Notes: a model not told the origin generated them from the sequence alone. Shown: positions 1 through 6,603, counted from the stretch's first letter. The stretch: 7,042 bases of DNA from JBOFEH01 sp051650265 (GCA_051650265.1 JBOFIR010000131.1:1-7042), one strand, 5' to 3'. Numbers and translations: made by a program.

Positions 1-2
1 CA

Positions 3-1682
3 GGAACTAAATACCGTGGTGAATTTGAAGAACGGATCAACAGGGTATTGCAAGAAGTGAAGTATGCGGGGAATGTCATCTTGTTTATTGATGAACTCCA
101 TACCATCATAGGAGCAGGTGCAGCAGAGGGATCTATGGATGCTTCTAATATTTTGAAGCCTTCTCTCGCAAGGGGAGAGATTCAATTAGTAGGTGCTACG
201 ACTCTAGAGGAGTATCGCAAACATGTAGAGAAAGATGCTGCATTAGAAAGACGTTTCCAACCTGTTCAAGTAGATGAGCCAACAGAAGCTGAAACAATGA
301 TTATTCTTGGTGGTATCAGGGATAAGTATGAAGTGCATCATCAGGTACAGATTACAGATGATGCGATTCAGGCGGCAGTAAAGCTGTCAAGTCGCTACAT
401 TGCAGATCGCTATCTGCCAGATAAAGCAATCGACCTGATTGATGAGGCGGCATCTCGTGTGAGATTACGTGCCTATACAGCACCAGAGAACCTCAAGGAT
501 CTTGAGAAAGAACTCCTAGCATTGGGCGCACAAAAAGAAGAAGCGATTATAAATGAAGCTTATGCTAAAGCTGCCGAAATCAAACAATTAGAAAATGCAC
601 TTAGAGAGAAAATCCAAACGGTTCAACTTGAATGGGAATCACAGCATGAGAAAAGCAATCAAGTGGTAACTGAGGATGATATCGGTGATGTGGTAAGTAG
701 CTGGACTAAGATTCCTGTGAAAAAACTTGCAGAAGAAGAAACAGAGCGTCTTAGAAAACTTGAGAGTATTTTACACGAGCGTGTGATTGGGCAAGATGAA
801 GCAGTTGTTTCAGTATCAAAAGCCGTAAGACGTGGACGTGTAGGACTTAAAGACCCAAATAGACCAATTGGTTCATTCCTATTCTTAGGTCCGACAGGAG
901 TTGGGAAAACTGAGCTTACCAAAACACTTGCTGAATCAATGTTTGGTGATGAAAATGCCATGATTCGTATTGATATGAGTGAGTATATGGAGAAGCACGC
1001 TATTTCTAAGCTGATCGGATCACCACCAGGGTATGTAGGCTATGAAGAGGGTGGTCAGCTGACAGAGAAAGTCAGACGTAAACCTTATGCGGTTGTGTTA
1101 TTTGATGAGATTGAAAAAGCACATCCTGACGTGTTTAATATCTTACTTCAGATTCTAGATGATGGACATATTACAGATTCATCAGGTAGAAAAGTGAGCT
1201 TTAAGAACACGGTAATTATTATGACTTCAAATATTGGGGCAAGAAATATTATTGAGCCAAAGAAAGTTGGCTTCTTATCAGTAGAAGATGTAAGTAAGAA
1301 GTATGCGGATATGAAGAAGAATGTCATGGAAGAAGTGAAGAAGCTCTTTAGACCAGAATTCCTCAATCGTATTGATGAAGTCATTGTATTCCATCCACTT
1401 ACGGCAGATCATATCAGAGAAATTGCGGAAGTGATGATCAAAGGATTGATGACACGTATTAGTAAGAATGTAGGTGTGACACTATCTCTCACAAAAGAGG
1501 CATTGGATTTCTTGAGTGAAAAGGGATATGACCAGGCCTATGGTGCAAGACCACTTCGAAGAACAATACAAACACATATTGAAGATAAACTTTCAGATGA
1601 GCTACTTGAAGGAAAGATTCAAGAAGGGGATACAGTAGAAGTGTGTATTGTAGAAGGGGTAGTGATTCTCCAAAAGAAGTAA
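3..1682 (+). CDS. clpC: ClpC-type AAA+ ATPase, 5'-truncated by the window edge
   Basis: ClpC unfolds substrate proteins with ATP and feeds them to the ClpP protease in the cytoplasm. The open frame runs in from the left edge (GTKYRGEFEERI begins at base 3), so about 559 residues are present; a full ClpC has roughly 810, and the N-terminal repeats and first Walker A are missing. Fragment residues: D1 Walker B ILFIDE 26-31, sensor GATT 64-67, arginine finger ERRF 82-85, a short middle coiled coil about 165-215, D2 Walker A GPTGVGKT 296-303, Walker B VVLFDE 364-369, sensor-1 TSN 408-410, sensor-2 GARPLRR 514-520. The short middle domain argues against ClpB. A VGF tripeptide at 422-424 matches the ClpP-docking loop of Bacillus ClpC. 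The usual TGIPV after the middle domain reads TKIPV. A TTG at 48 is internal, not a start. No terminator is visible after the stop, so the next gene may be co-transcribed. Confidence 0.95.
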   Translation, partial: GTKYRGEFEERINRVLQEVKYAGNVILFIDELHTIIGAGAAEGSMDASNILKPSLARGEIQLVGATTLEEYRKHVEKDAALERRFQPVQVDEPTEAETMIILGGIRDKYEVHHQVQITDDAIQAAVKLSSRYIADRYLPDKAIDLIDEAASRVRLRAYTAPENLKDLEKELLALGAQKEEAIINEAYAKAAEIKQLENALREKIQTVQLEWESQHEKSNQVVTEDDIGDVVSSWTKIPVKKLAEEETERLRKLESILHERVIGQDEAVVSVSKAVRRGRVGLKDPNRPIGSFLFLGPTGVGKTELTKTLAESMFGDENAMIRIDMSEYMEKHAISKLIGSPPGYVGYEEGGQLTEKVRRKPYAVVLFDEIEKAHPDVFNILLQILDDGHITDSSGRKVSFKNTVIIMTSNIGARNIIEPKKVGFLSVEDVSKKYADMKKNVMEEVKKLFRPEFLNRIDEVIVFHPLTADHIREIAEVMIKGLMTRISKNVGVTLSLTKEALDFLSEKGYDQAYGARPLRRTIQTHIEDKLSDELLEGKIQEGDTVEVCIVEGVVILQKK

Positions 1683-1708
1683 GCATATACTTTTTGTAGA
1701 CAATCGTG

Positions 1709-1714
1709 TATAAT
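1709..1714 (+). promoter_or_regulatory. possible -10 element before the 137-residue gene
   Basis: A perfect TATAAT lies in the 87-base gap after clpC, preceded directly by TG. I see no convincing -35 at 16-19 bases upstream, so this could be a weak promoter or chance in AT-rich sequence. Read-through from clpC is equally plausible. Confidence 0.3.
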
Positions 1715-1769
1715 AAAGAGAAAAAAGAAACAGAAATATATTTTGAGTTGATAGTGGAGGGTTTAAGCG

Positions 1770-2183
1770 ATGGCTGTTATAACAGAGATCATTCGTCTAG
1801 AAGAGGATGGAACATTAAGTTTTGGAAATTACGAATTAGAGCAAAAAACAAAAGTACTGGATTTTGAAGTTGGTGGGAGACTATACAAAGCCAAAACTTT
1901 TAGAGAAGTAACAAAGCTCAAAAGAGATGGAGCTTTGGTTTATGAATCATTACCAGGTACAGCCGTTCATGGATTTAAAGTGTCTGATAAAGAAGTACGT
2001 TTTGAAGTGGAAGGCGTAGGTGCAACACAAATCACACTGGAATTAATACCTACTGCTGAATATAAATTAATTATAGACGATGTGACAGTTGATAATGTAA
2101 AGACAACTTCATCAGGAAAAGTAAGTTTTTCTTTGGATGCAGCTGTGACAGCAAAGAAAGTTATTCTTAAAAAACTCGCATAG
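1770..2183 (+). CDS. conserved hypothetical protein between clpC and radA
   Basis: The protein has 137 residues. It starts at an ATG nine bases after a good GGAGG site (1756-1760), which fixes the start. It has no signal peptide, no membrane segment and no cysteine. The sequence alternates short charged and hydrophobic stretches, for example FEVGGRLYKAKTF at 32-44 and VRFEVEG at 76-82, and ends in short strands rich in Val, Ile and Lys. This suggests a mostly beta protein, perhaps two small sandwich-like halves with a hinge near PGTAVHG (62-68). From memory, similar short proteins occur in Lachnospiraceae, and some carry the label 'endosialidase'. Nothing here supports an enzymatic sialidase: it is far too short, and I see no Asp-box repeats. 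It ends ten bases before a terminator-like hairpin. Function unknown. Confidence 0.85.
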   Translation: MAVITEIIRLEEDGTLSFGNYELEQKTKVLDFEVGGRLYKAKTFREVTKLKRDGALVYESLPGTAVHGFKVSDKEVRFEVEGVGATQITLELIPTAEYKLIIDDVTVDNVKTTSSGKVSFSLDAAVTAKKVILKKLA

Positions 2184-2192
2184 ATAGATGAT

Positions 2193-2232
2193 AAAGACAC
2201 ATACTCTAGAAGCATGTGTCTTTTATTTCTTT
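2193..2232 (+). terminator. intrinsic terminator or attenuator before radA
   Basis: A perfect 10-bp stem (AAAGACACAT at 2193-2202 with ATGTGTCTTT at 2214-2223) has an 11-base loop and runs into a T-rich tract (2221-2232). It begins just after the stop of the 137-residue gene and ends directly at the radA ribosome binding site, leaving no room for a radA promoter after it. Confidence 0.75.
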
Positions 2233-2246
2233 AAAAGGAGGCTTAT

Positions 2247-3608
2247 ATGGCGAAACTCAAACAGATGTATGTATGTCAACAATGTGCTTATGAGACACCT
2301 AAGTGGATGGGAAAATGCCCAAATTGTAATGAGTGGGGTTCACTGGTGGAGGAGGTTGTTGACACAAAGAAAAGTGCAGTAGCTGCTAAAGTGACAGGCA
2401 ACAAGCCTTTGAAACTCAAAGAGATTCATGTTACAGAGGAAAATAGAACATCTACAGGAATGAATGAATTAGATCGTGTATTAGGTGGAGGTATTGTGAA
2501 AGGGTCATTGATCCTTGTAGGAGGAGACCCTGGTATCGGTAAATCAACACTACTCCTTCAGATTTGTGAAGAGCTTGGGGCAAAGGGTAAAGAAGTGCTC
2601 TATATCTCAGGTGAAGAATCAGCAACCCAGATCAAAATGAGAGGTGAGAGGCTGCAGGTTCATACGGACAAGCTTTCCCTTCTAGCAGAAACCAATATGG
2701 CATATATTGAAAGCCATATCAAGTCAGAAAAACCGGATTTGGTTATTTTGGACTCGATTCAAACCATGTATTGTGAAGGTGTGAATTCGGCACCAGGTAG
2801 TGTAAGTCAAGTGCGTGAGGCAACACATCTACTCATGAACCTTGCCAAAGGTTATGGTGTAACAATCATGATTGTAGGGCACGTAACCAAAGAAGGTGCG
2901 TTGGCGGGTCCTAGAGTACTAGAACATATGGTGGATACGGTACTTTATTTTGAGGGAGAGAGACATGCTTCCTTTAGAATTTTACGTGCGGTTAAAAATC
3001 GTTTTGGTTCTACCAATGAGATTGGTGTATTTGAAATGCAAGATATTGGTCTGCGGGAGGTGCTCAATCCGTCAGAGATCATGCTGGCAGGAAGGCCGCT
3101 TGATGTGGCCGGGTCAGTGGTAAGCTGCACGATTGAAGGAACAAGACCAATGCTCATAGAGGTACAGTCCCTAGCGAGTTTCACAAGCTTTGGTATGCCA
3201 AGACGTACCGCTACAGGAGTGGATTATAATCGTGTGGTTATCTTGATTGCGGTACTCGACAAACGTGCGGGGATGGACCTGAGTAATTATGATGCCTATG
3301 TGAATCTAGCAGGTGGGCTCAAGATTCAAGAACCAGCACTGGATCTAGGGATTACCATAGCTATCGCTTCGAGTTTTAGAAATATAGGAATAGATCCGTA
3401 TACTGTTGTATTTGGAGAAGTTGGACTTACAGGCGAGGTGCGTGCAGTACCTATGGCTGAAAAGCGTGTGCTTGAGGCAGCGAAGCTTGGTTTCAAGACA
3501 TGCATTATGCCACATGCCAATGTAGAGAAGCTCCCACATATTCCAGGTATTAAGATTCATGGGGTCAAAAATGTACAAGAGGCACTCAAACTTATTATAA
3601 GTGGTTAA
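2247..3608 (+). CDS. radA: DNA repair protein RadA (Sms)
   Basis: RadA is a RecA-like, DnaB-related ATPase that drives branch migration during recombinational repair and is also used in natural transformation. The 453-residue product has the normal full length. Domains in order: a four-cysteine zinc finger (C10, C13, C24, C27); a RecA core with Walker A GDPGIGKS at 93-100 and Walker B LVILDS at 165-170; the family signature KNRFG at 250-254; and a C-terminal Lon-protease-like domain from about 275 with YVNLAGG (351-357) and EPALDL (362-367). The ATG at 2247 sits five bases after AAAAGGAGG (2233-2241), an unusually strong site. An 18-bp terminator starts at the stop codon. Since a hairpin lies right before the ribosome binding site, expression probably depends on read-through or on a promoter inside the upstream gene. 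Confidence 0.97.
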   Translation: MAKLKQMYVCQQCAYETPKWMGKCPNCNEWGSLVEEVVDTKKSAVAAKVTGNKPLKLKEIHVTEENRTSTGMNELDRVLGGGIVKGSLILVGGDPGIGKSTLLLQICEELGAKGKEVLYISGEESATQIKMRGERLQVHTDKLSLLAETNMAYIESHIKSEKPDLVILDSIQTMYCEGVNSAPGSVSQVREATHLLMNLAKGYGVTIMIVGHVTKEGALAGPRVLEHMVDTVLYFEGERHASFRILRAVKNRFGSTNEIGVFEMQDIGLREVLNPSEIMLAGRPLDVAGSVVSCTIEGTRPMLIEVQSLASFTSFGMPRRTATGVDYNRVVILIAVLDKRAGMDLSNYDAYVNLAGGLKIQEPALDLGITIAIASSFRNIGIDPYTVVFGEVGLTGEVRAVPMAEKRVLEAAKLGFKTCIMPHANVEKLPHIPGIKIHGVKNVQEALKLIISG

Positions 3609-3649
3609 AAAAGAGCCACATCCCAAAAGTCTGGGATGTGGCTCTTTTT
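3608..3649. terminator. strong bidirectional terminator between radA and cutC
   Basis: A perfect 18-bp inverted repeat spans 3608-3625 and 3632-3649 with a 6-base loop. Its A-rich left arm and T-rich right arm give a T-run on either strand, so it can end both radA and the convergent cutC transcripts. The GC-rich core is GAGCCACATCCCA. Confidence 0.93.
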
Positions 3650-3667
3650 AAGTGAGCGTGTTTGGGT

Positions 3668-4414
3668 CTATAAGTTTTGAAGGATACGTACACCTTCTGC
3701 AACTTGCTCTCCGTCTGTTTCAAAAATAGTGAATTCAGAGATTCCTGGAAGGCCCATGTAAACACGATCATTTCTAAAAACCATAGCACTATCAAGTTCT
3801 CTTTTTGCAGACATATGGAATGCAGTCGCACCAGTACCTTTTGCTAAGGTTTCCAGGTTAGATGGTTTTACGCCTGCACCAGGCATAATGGTGATACGGC
3901 CAGCACTCTTTTCACGTAGTTCGCGAAGAAGGGACATGCCAGAGACTGCATCACCACATTGGCCTGATGTGAGGATTGTGTCGCATCCTACAGCGATGGC
4001 ATCTTCCAAAGCTTCAAAAGGATCAGTACACACATCAAATACACGGTGAAGAGTCACATGCATTGGGCGTGCAAGAGTGACAAGTTCAGTGAGGCGATCT
4101 TTGTCAAGTCGACCCAGTGAATCACACATACCAATCACAACCCCATCAGCAAGATGTTTTTTTGCCATAAGAATATCTCTCTTTATTTGTTCAAATTCCC
4201 AGTGAGAATATAGGAAGTCCCCAAAGCGAGGACGGATTAATACATGGATTGGTAGATCCACCGCGTCACGAACAAGTTCGAGTAAACTTGAAGTAGGTGT
4301 TGTTCCTCCGATTACTAGATTGCTACATAATTCAAGTCTTGTAGCCCCGTTGTTTGCAGCCATAATAGCAGAAGCAACAGAATCTACACAAATCTCTAAA
4401 GTAAATTGATTCAT
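3668..4414 (-). CDS. cutC: CutC family protein
   Basis: CutC proteins are cytoplasmic TIM-barrel proteins historically tied to copper homeostasis; the biochemical role remains poorly defined. The product is 248 residues, the same length as E. coli CutC as I recall it. Family blocks are present in order: ELCSNLVIGGTTPT (28-41), IRPRFGDFLYS (60-70), HRVFDVCTDP (123-132), ILTSGQ (147-152), GAGVKPSN (179-186) and AFHMSAKRE (198-206). I chose the ATG at 4414 because AAAGGGG (4423-4429) lies eight bases before it. An in-frame TTG at 4432 would overlap that site and is unlikely. The gene stands alone, convergent with radA and divergent from the Nudix gene, with an inverted repeat overlapping its probable -10. 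No copper-transport or copper-sensor gene is nearby, so a metal role is not supported by context here. Confidence 0.94.
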   Translation of the reverse strand: MNQFTLEICVDSVASAIMAANNGATRLELCSNLVIGGTTPTSSLLELVRDAVDLPIHVLIRPRFGDFLYSHWEFEQIKRDILMAKKHLADGVVIGMCDSLGRLDKDRLTELVTLARPMHVTLHRVFDVCTDPFEALEDAIAVGCDTILTSGQCGDAVSGMSLLRELREKSAGRITIMPGAGVKPSNLETLAKGTGATAFHMSAKRELDSAMVFRNDRVYMGLPGISEFTIFETDGEQVAEGVRILQNL

Positions 4415-4422
4415 GTCAAAAA

Positions 4423-4429
4423 CCCCTTT
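4423..4429 (-). promoter_or_regulatory. ribosome binding site that sets the cutC start
   Basis: AAAGGGG on the minus strand, eight bases before the ATG at 4414. It decides for that ATG against the upstream in-frame TTG at 4432. Confidence 0.75.
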
Positions 4430-4439
4430 CAAAATATCT

Positions 4440-4458
4440 GGTTATTCCTATTATAACC
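4440..4458. promoter_or_regulatory. inverted repeat over the cutC -10, possible operator
   Basis: GGTTAT at 4440-4445 and ATAACC at 4453-4458 form a perfect 6-bp inverted repeat with 7 bases between. It covers the probable cutC -10, so a bound repressor would block the promoter. It is not a clear copY-type operator. It may be chance. Confidence 0.35.
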
Positions 4459-4479
4459 AAAGGTGAGAGGAAAACCAAA
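4450..4479 (-). promoter_or_regulatory. probable cutC promoter
   Basis: On the minus strand a perfect TATAAT (4450-4455) lies 18 bases from a weak TTTGGT (4474-4479). The distance to the ATG at 4414 is suitable. The -35 match is poor, so the -10 carries most of the evidence. Confidence 0.45.
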
Positions 4480-4513
4480 CATTAGACGGATTAATATGTG
4501 AAATTGTGAGAAA

Positions 4514-4544
4514 TTGACCGAAGCGTGCAGTATTATGATATAAT
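4514..4544 (+). promoter_or_regulatory. promoter of the Nudix gene
   Basis: TTGACC (4514-4519) and TATAAT (4539-4544) are 19 bases apart, slightly long. The -10 is extended by TG at 4536-4537, which would offset the spacing. It lies about 30 bases before the Nudix start. Confidence 0.65.
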
Positions 4545-4574
4545 AGTCAATATAAACTCTATAGAAAGTGTTGG

Positions 4575-5060
4575 ATGAAAATGAATATACGACCTAGAGC
4601 TGCAGCAATTATATTAAATGAAAAAAATGAGCTGCTTTTGCTAAGGCAGCAAAATCCCAATACAGGATTTGAGTGGTGGACTTTGCCAGGCGGGGGAATG
4701 GAACCTGAGGAAAGTGTTATTGACACCATTGTGAGAGAAGTAGAAGAAGAATGTCATTTGGTCTGCCGGCCGATGAAATTGATTTATCTCAGTGAATATG
4801 TAGACTATACAATTGATACCCATCACCTAGGTATGTTTTTCTTAACTACAGTAGAGAATATTGAAGAGATGGCAGTAGGGTATGATCCTGAAGTAGAAGT
4901 TCAGTATATTAAGGAATGTCGTTTTGTTTCGGAAGAGGAAATCAAAACGGAGAGACTTCCGATCTATCCACCTGTATTTAAAAAGCAATTTTGGCGAGAT
5001 TTGAAGAATGGCTTCGAAAATCATGAAGTCTATCAAAGGGGAATGATTTCAGAAAAATAG
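4575..5060 (+). CDS. Nudix hydrolase
   Basis: Nudix enzymes cleave a nucleoside diphosphate linked to another group, using a metal held by the Nudix box. The 161-residue product has the usual single-domain size. The box begins at G40 (GGMEPEE, 40-46) and continues as REVEEECHL at 54-62, so it fits G-x5-E-x7-REUxEE-x-G-U except that the last glycine is histidine (H61). The metal-binding glutamates E55, E58 and E59 are kept. The usual entry LPGGG lies at 37-41. The substrate cannot be told from the sequence. Two in-frame ATGs (4575 and 4581) are possible; the weak upstream site AGAAAGTG (4563-4570) is four and ten bases away respectively, so the start is uncertain by two residues. It is probably a single-gene unit with its own promoter and a downstream terminator. 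Confidence 0.92.
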   Translation: MKMNIRPRAAAIILNEKNELLLLRQQNPNTGFEWWTLPGGGMEPEESVIDTIVREVEEECHLVCRPMKLIYLSEYVDYTIDTHHLGMFFLTTVENIEEMAVGYDPEVEVQYIKECRFVSEEEIKTERLPIYPPVFKKQFWRDLKNGFENHEVYQRGMISEK

Positions 5061-5070
5061 GAAAAAATAC

Positions 5071-5099
5071 CATTTTATCCCCAAAATGGGGATAAAATG
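5071..5099. repeat. perfect inverted repeat after the Nudix gene
   Basis: Twelve bases (CATTTTATCCCC, 5071-5082) are repeated inverted at 5088-5099 with a 5-base AT-only centre; counting the inner A-T pair the stem is 13 bp. No T-run follows on the plus strand. On the minus strand a T-run follows after four bases (5062-5067), so it might back up termination of the 5194-5601 gene. It also contains DnaA-box-like nonamers. Confidence 0.7.
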
Positions 5100-5148
5100 T
5101 GGAAAACTATGGAAAATTCGTCAAATTACTTAGACAAAGAGACAAAAT

Positions 5149-5181
5149 AAAAACCTGTTGCATAAGCGCAACAGGTTTTTT
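5149..5181. terminator. bidirectional terminator between the Nudix gene and the cysteine-protein gene
   Basis: A 13-bp stem pairs AAAAACCTGTTGC (5149-5161) with 5168-5180 around a 6-base loop (ATAAGC). It has a run of T after the stem on the plus strand and of T (A on plus) on the other side, so it can serve both converging genes. Confidence 0.9.
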
Positions 5182-5193
5182 GTTCTTGGAGCT

Positions 5194-5601
5194 TTATTTG
5201 AGACAATACTTACCGAGTAGGTTTGTACGTGTCTTTTCATTTTCCAAAACAGAAGATAATGAAATACCTAAGGTGTTGGCTAATGCGCCAAGATAAAAGA
5301 GGCAACGTCCCATCTCTTTTTCAATTTGTTCCTGACAAGTTGGACATAAGAATCCATCAACTTGTGTGTGCATGAGACTCTTCAAATCTTCTAAACAAAT
5401 TTCTTGTGTAATTACAGCTGGATAAGGCTGTTTAGAGGCTGTCACGACAACACATCCACAGGTTGTGGCAGCTTTTGAAATGGTTCGGTTGAGTCTTGCA
5501 CTGGCATCTTGGAGTTTGGTCATTTGATCGAGTATGCTTTTGTTTCTAAGAATTAGGTCATCAATAAAATTCTGAAATTGTTCAAGTTCACTAGTTTCCA
5601 T
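5194..5601 (-). CDS. small cysteine-motif protein of unknown function
   Basis: The product is 135 residues and soluble-looking, with no signal peptide or membrane segment. The N-terminal half is a charged helix-like stretch (about 5-45) leading to CGC at 48-50. A second motif, CPTC, is at 86-89, and single cysteines are at 69, 100 and 133; CxC plus CxxC could bind a metal or form a redox pair. The C-terminal part, EMGRCLFYLGALANTLGISL (96-115), resembles the helix of MazG-like NTP pyrophosphatases, but the expected acidic residue is R99. From memory, clostridial relatives of the N-terminal half are sometimes labelled DUF1573; I am not sure of this. The start at 5601 is chosen because GGGAGG (5610-5615) lies eight bases before it; an in-frame ATG at 5625 has no such site. 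Single-gene unit, convergent with the Nudix gene. Confidence 0.85.
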   Translation of the reverse strand: METSELEQFQNFIDDLILRNKSILDQMTKLQDASARLNRTISKAATTCGCVVVTASKQPYPAVITQEICLEDLKSLMHTQVDGFLCPTCQEQIEKEMGRCLFYLGALANTLGISLSSVLENEKTRTNLLGKYCLK

Positions 5602-5609
5602 CTTGAAAG

Positions 5610-5615
5610 CCTCCC
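5610..5615 (-). promoter_or_regulatory. ribosome binding site that sets the start of the 5194-5601 gene
   Basis: GGGAGG on the minus strand lies eight bases before the ATG at 5601. It would fall inside the coding sequence if the upstream ATG at 5625 were used. Confidence 0.75.
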
Positions 5616-5637
5616 TCTCCTCCATTGACTTTTTTAC

Positions 5638-5666
5638 AGTATAGCATAAGTCTGAAAATAATGAAA
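5638..5666 (-). promoter_or_regulatory. probable promoter of the cysteine-protein gene
   Basis: On the minus strand TATACT (5638-5643) is extended by TG one base upstream (TGCTATACT). A weak TTTCAT (5661-5666) sits 17 bases away. The position is right for the gene starting at 5601. Confidence 0.5.
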
Positions 5667-5804
5667 GTTCTAAAACAACTTAATGCTTTAGAAAAAGAAC
5701 GAGTATAACTGTTAATAATTTCTATATTAATAGTAGATAAATATATGTATAATAGAGTGGAAAAGTAAAAAGTAAAATTGAACTATAAATTAACTGCTAA
5801 GTTG

Positions 5805-5813
5805 TGGTATAAT
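5805..5813 (+). promoter_or_regulatory. probable extended -10 for the YgjP-like gene
   Basis: TGGTATAAT is a perfect extended -10 about 65 bases before the start at 5878. No good -35 lies at the right distance. A second TATAAT at 5748-5753 is an alternative. The rest of the 276-base gap between 5601 and 5878 is AT-rich, with nothing else recognisable beyond the divergent promoter and ribosome binding sites. Confidence 0.45.
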
Positions 5814-5862
5814 AATACATTGTACGTCAGGGACTTTCAGACAAATATAAATAAACTTGTAT

Positions 5863-5870
5863 AAAAGAGG
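5863..5870 (+). promoter_or_regulatory. ribosome binding site that sets the start of the YgjP-like gene
   Basis: AAAAGAGG lies seven bases before the ATG at 5878. An upstream in-frame TTG at 5857 would place this site inside the coding sequence. Confidence 0.7.
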
Positions 5871-5877
5871 TATAAAT

Positions 5878-6558
5878 ATGAGATTAAATTTTGAGTATCA
5901 AGGTGAAAAGATTACTTACAACTTGTCTTACAAAAAGAGAGGAACCATCTCTATTCAAGTTGAAGCAGATGGAACAATCAATGTGGTTGCCCCAGTAGGA
6001 ACTACAATTTTTAGTGTAATGGATAAAGTGAAGGGACATGCTCACTGGATTAAGGAAGAGATTGCACGTACACAAAAAGCAAATACACATTTAGAACAAT
6101 ATATGTATTTAGGTAAGAACTACGGTGTAGAGATCGTAGAAGTACCAGAGCAAGAAGAAGCAACTGTTAAACTCCTTCGTGGGAAATTCTTAGTAGAAAC
6201 AAATGACGTATCACCACAAGCAGTAAAAGAGGAAATGAAAAAATGGTATGCCGTAAAAACTCTTGCTAAAGCGAAAGAACGTGTCAAAGCATTATCTGAG
6301 CATTTTGAAGCAGTACCTAAAAAGGTAGACATTGCGATTATCCCAAAAAGACTTTATGAAGTGAATGAAGAAGTGTTTGCTTTAGATATCAACTGTGGGT
6401 TCTGTCCGACACATGTGATTGACTGCGTCTTAACAGAAGCACTCTGCAAATATAACGGAATGACAGAAGTACAAGGCAAATTAACTGAAGTTGTACCAGA
6501 GTATTTAGATGCAAAAGAATGGATTGTAAATAACAAAGAGAAGTTTATTTTTGGCTAG
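5878..6558 (+). CDS. YgjP-like (DUF45/M48-type) protein lacking the metal-binding motifs
   Basis: The product has 226 residues, close to the family length. The N-terminal part is a clear YgjP match: YKKRGTISIQVEADGTINV (18-36), VAPVG (37-41), HWIKEEI (56-62) and MYLGKNYGVEI (76-86). Active relatives then carry an RWGSC-type motif, LNWRL, and a zinc site HELxH followed by a third histidine. Here the corresponding places read RLYEV (158-162), INCGF (171-175) and TEALC (186-190): both histidines are gone and only the glutamate E187 remains. The tail VPEYLDAKEWIVNN (206-219) again fits the family. The frame is intact, so this looks like a non-catalytic member rather than a broken gene. It sits immediately before the 23S rRNA promoters on the same strand, with only a weak hairpin between. 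Its biological role is unknown. Confidence 0.85.
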   Translation: MRLNFEYQGEKITYNLSYKKRGTISIQVEADGTINVVAPVGTTIFSVMDKVKGHAHWIKEEIARTQKANTHLEQYMYLGKNYGVEIVEVPEQEEATVKLLRGKFLVETNDVSPQAVKEEMKKWYAVKTLAKAKERVKALSEHFEAVPKKVDIAIIPKRLYEVNEEVFALDINCGFCPTHVIDCVLTEALCKYNGMTEVQGKLTEVVPEYLDAKEWIVNNKEKFIFG

Positions 6559-6582
6559 CACCTACCTCTTAGAGAGGGTGCT
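6557..6582 (+). terminator. weak hairpin overlapping the stop of the YgjP-like gene
   Basis: AGCACC (6557-6562) pairs with GGTGCT (6577-6582), and CTCT (6566-6569) pairs with AGAG (6573-6576), with a TAC bulge and a TAG loop. The stop codon lies partly in the stem. Only a poor T-rich tract follows, so termination may be incomplete. Confidence 0.5.
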
Positions 6583-6603
6583 TCCAAATTTAAATAAAAC
6601 TTG

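Noticed and set aside
48..50. TTG as a start codon for a 544-residue ClpC-like protein
   Set aside because: The same frame stays open to the left edge with clear ClpC sequence (GTKYRGEFEERI), so this is the inside of a longer gene.
659..961. Minus-strand open frame of 100 codons inside clpC, and similar ones inside radA and the YgjP-like gene
   Set aside because: They lie wholly within strongly conserved genes on the other strand, lack ribosome binding sites and show no family resemblance.
2188..2382. Open frame of 64 codons on the plus strand before radA
   Set aside because: It reads through the terminator hairpin and the start of radA in another frame and has no ribosome binding site.
5099..5296. 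Open frame of 65 codons on the plus strand after the Nudix gene
   Set aside because: It has no ribosome binding site, crosses a strong terminator hairpin and overlaps the better-supported minus-strand gene at 5194-5601.
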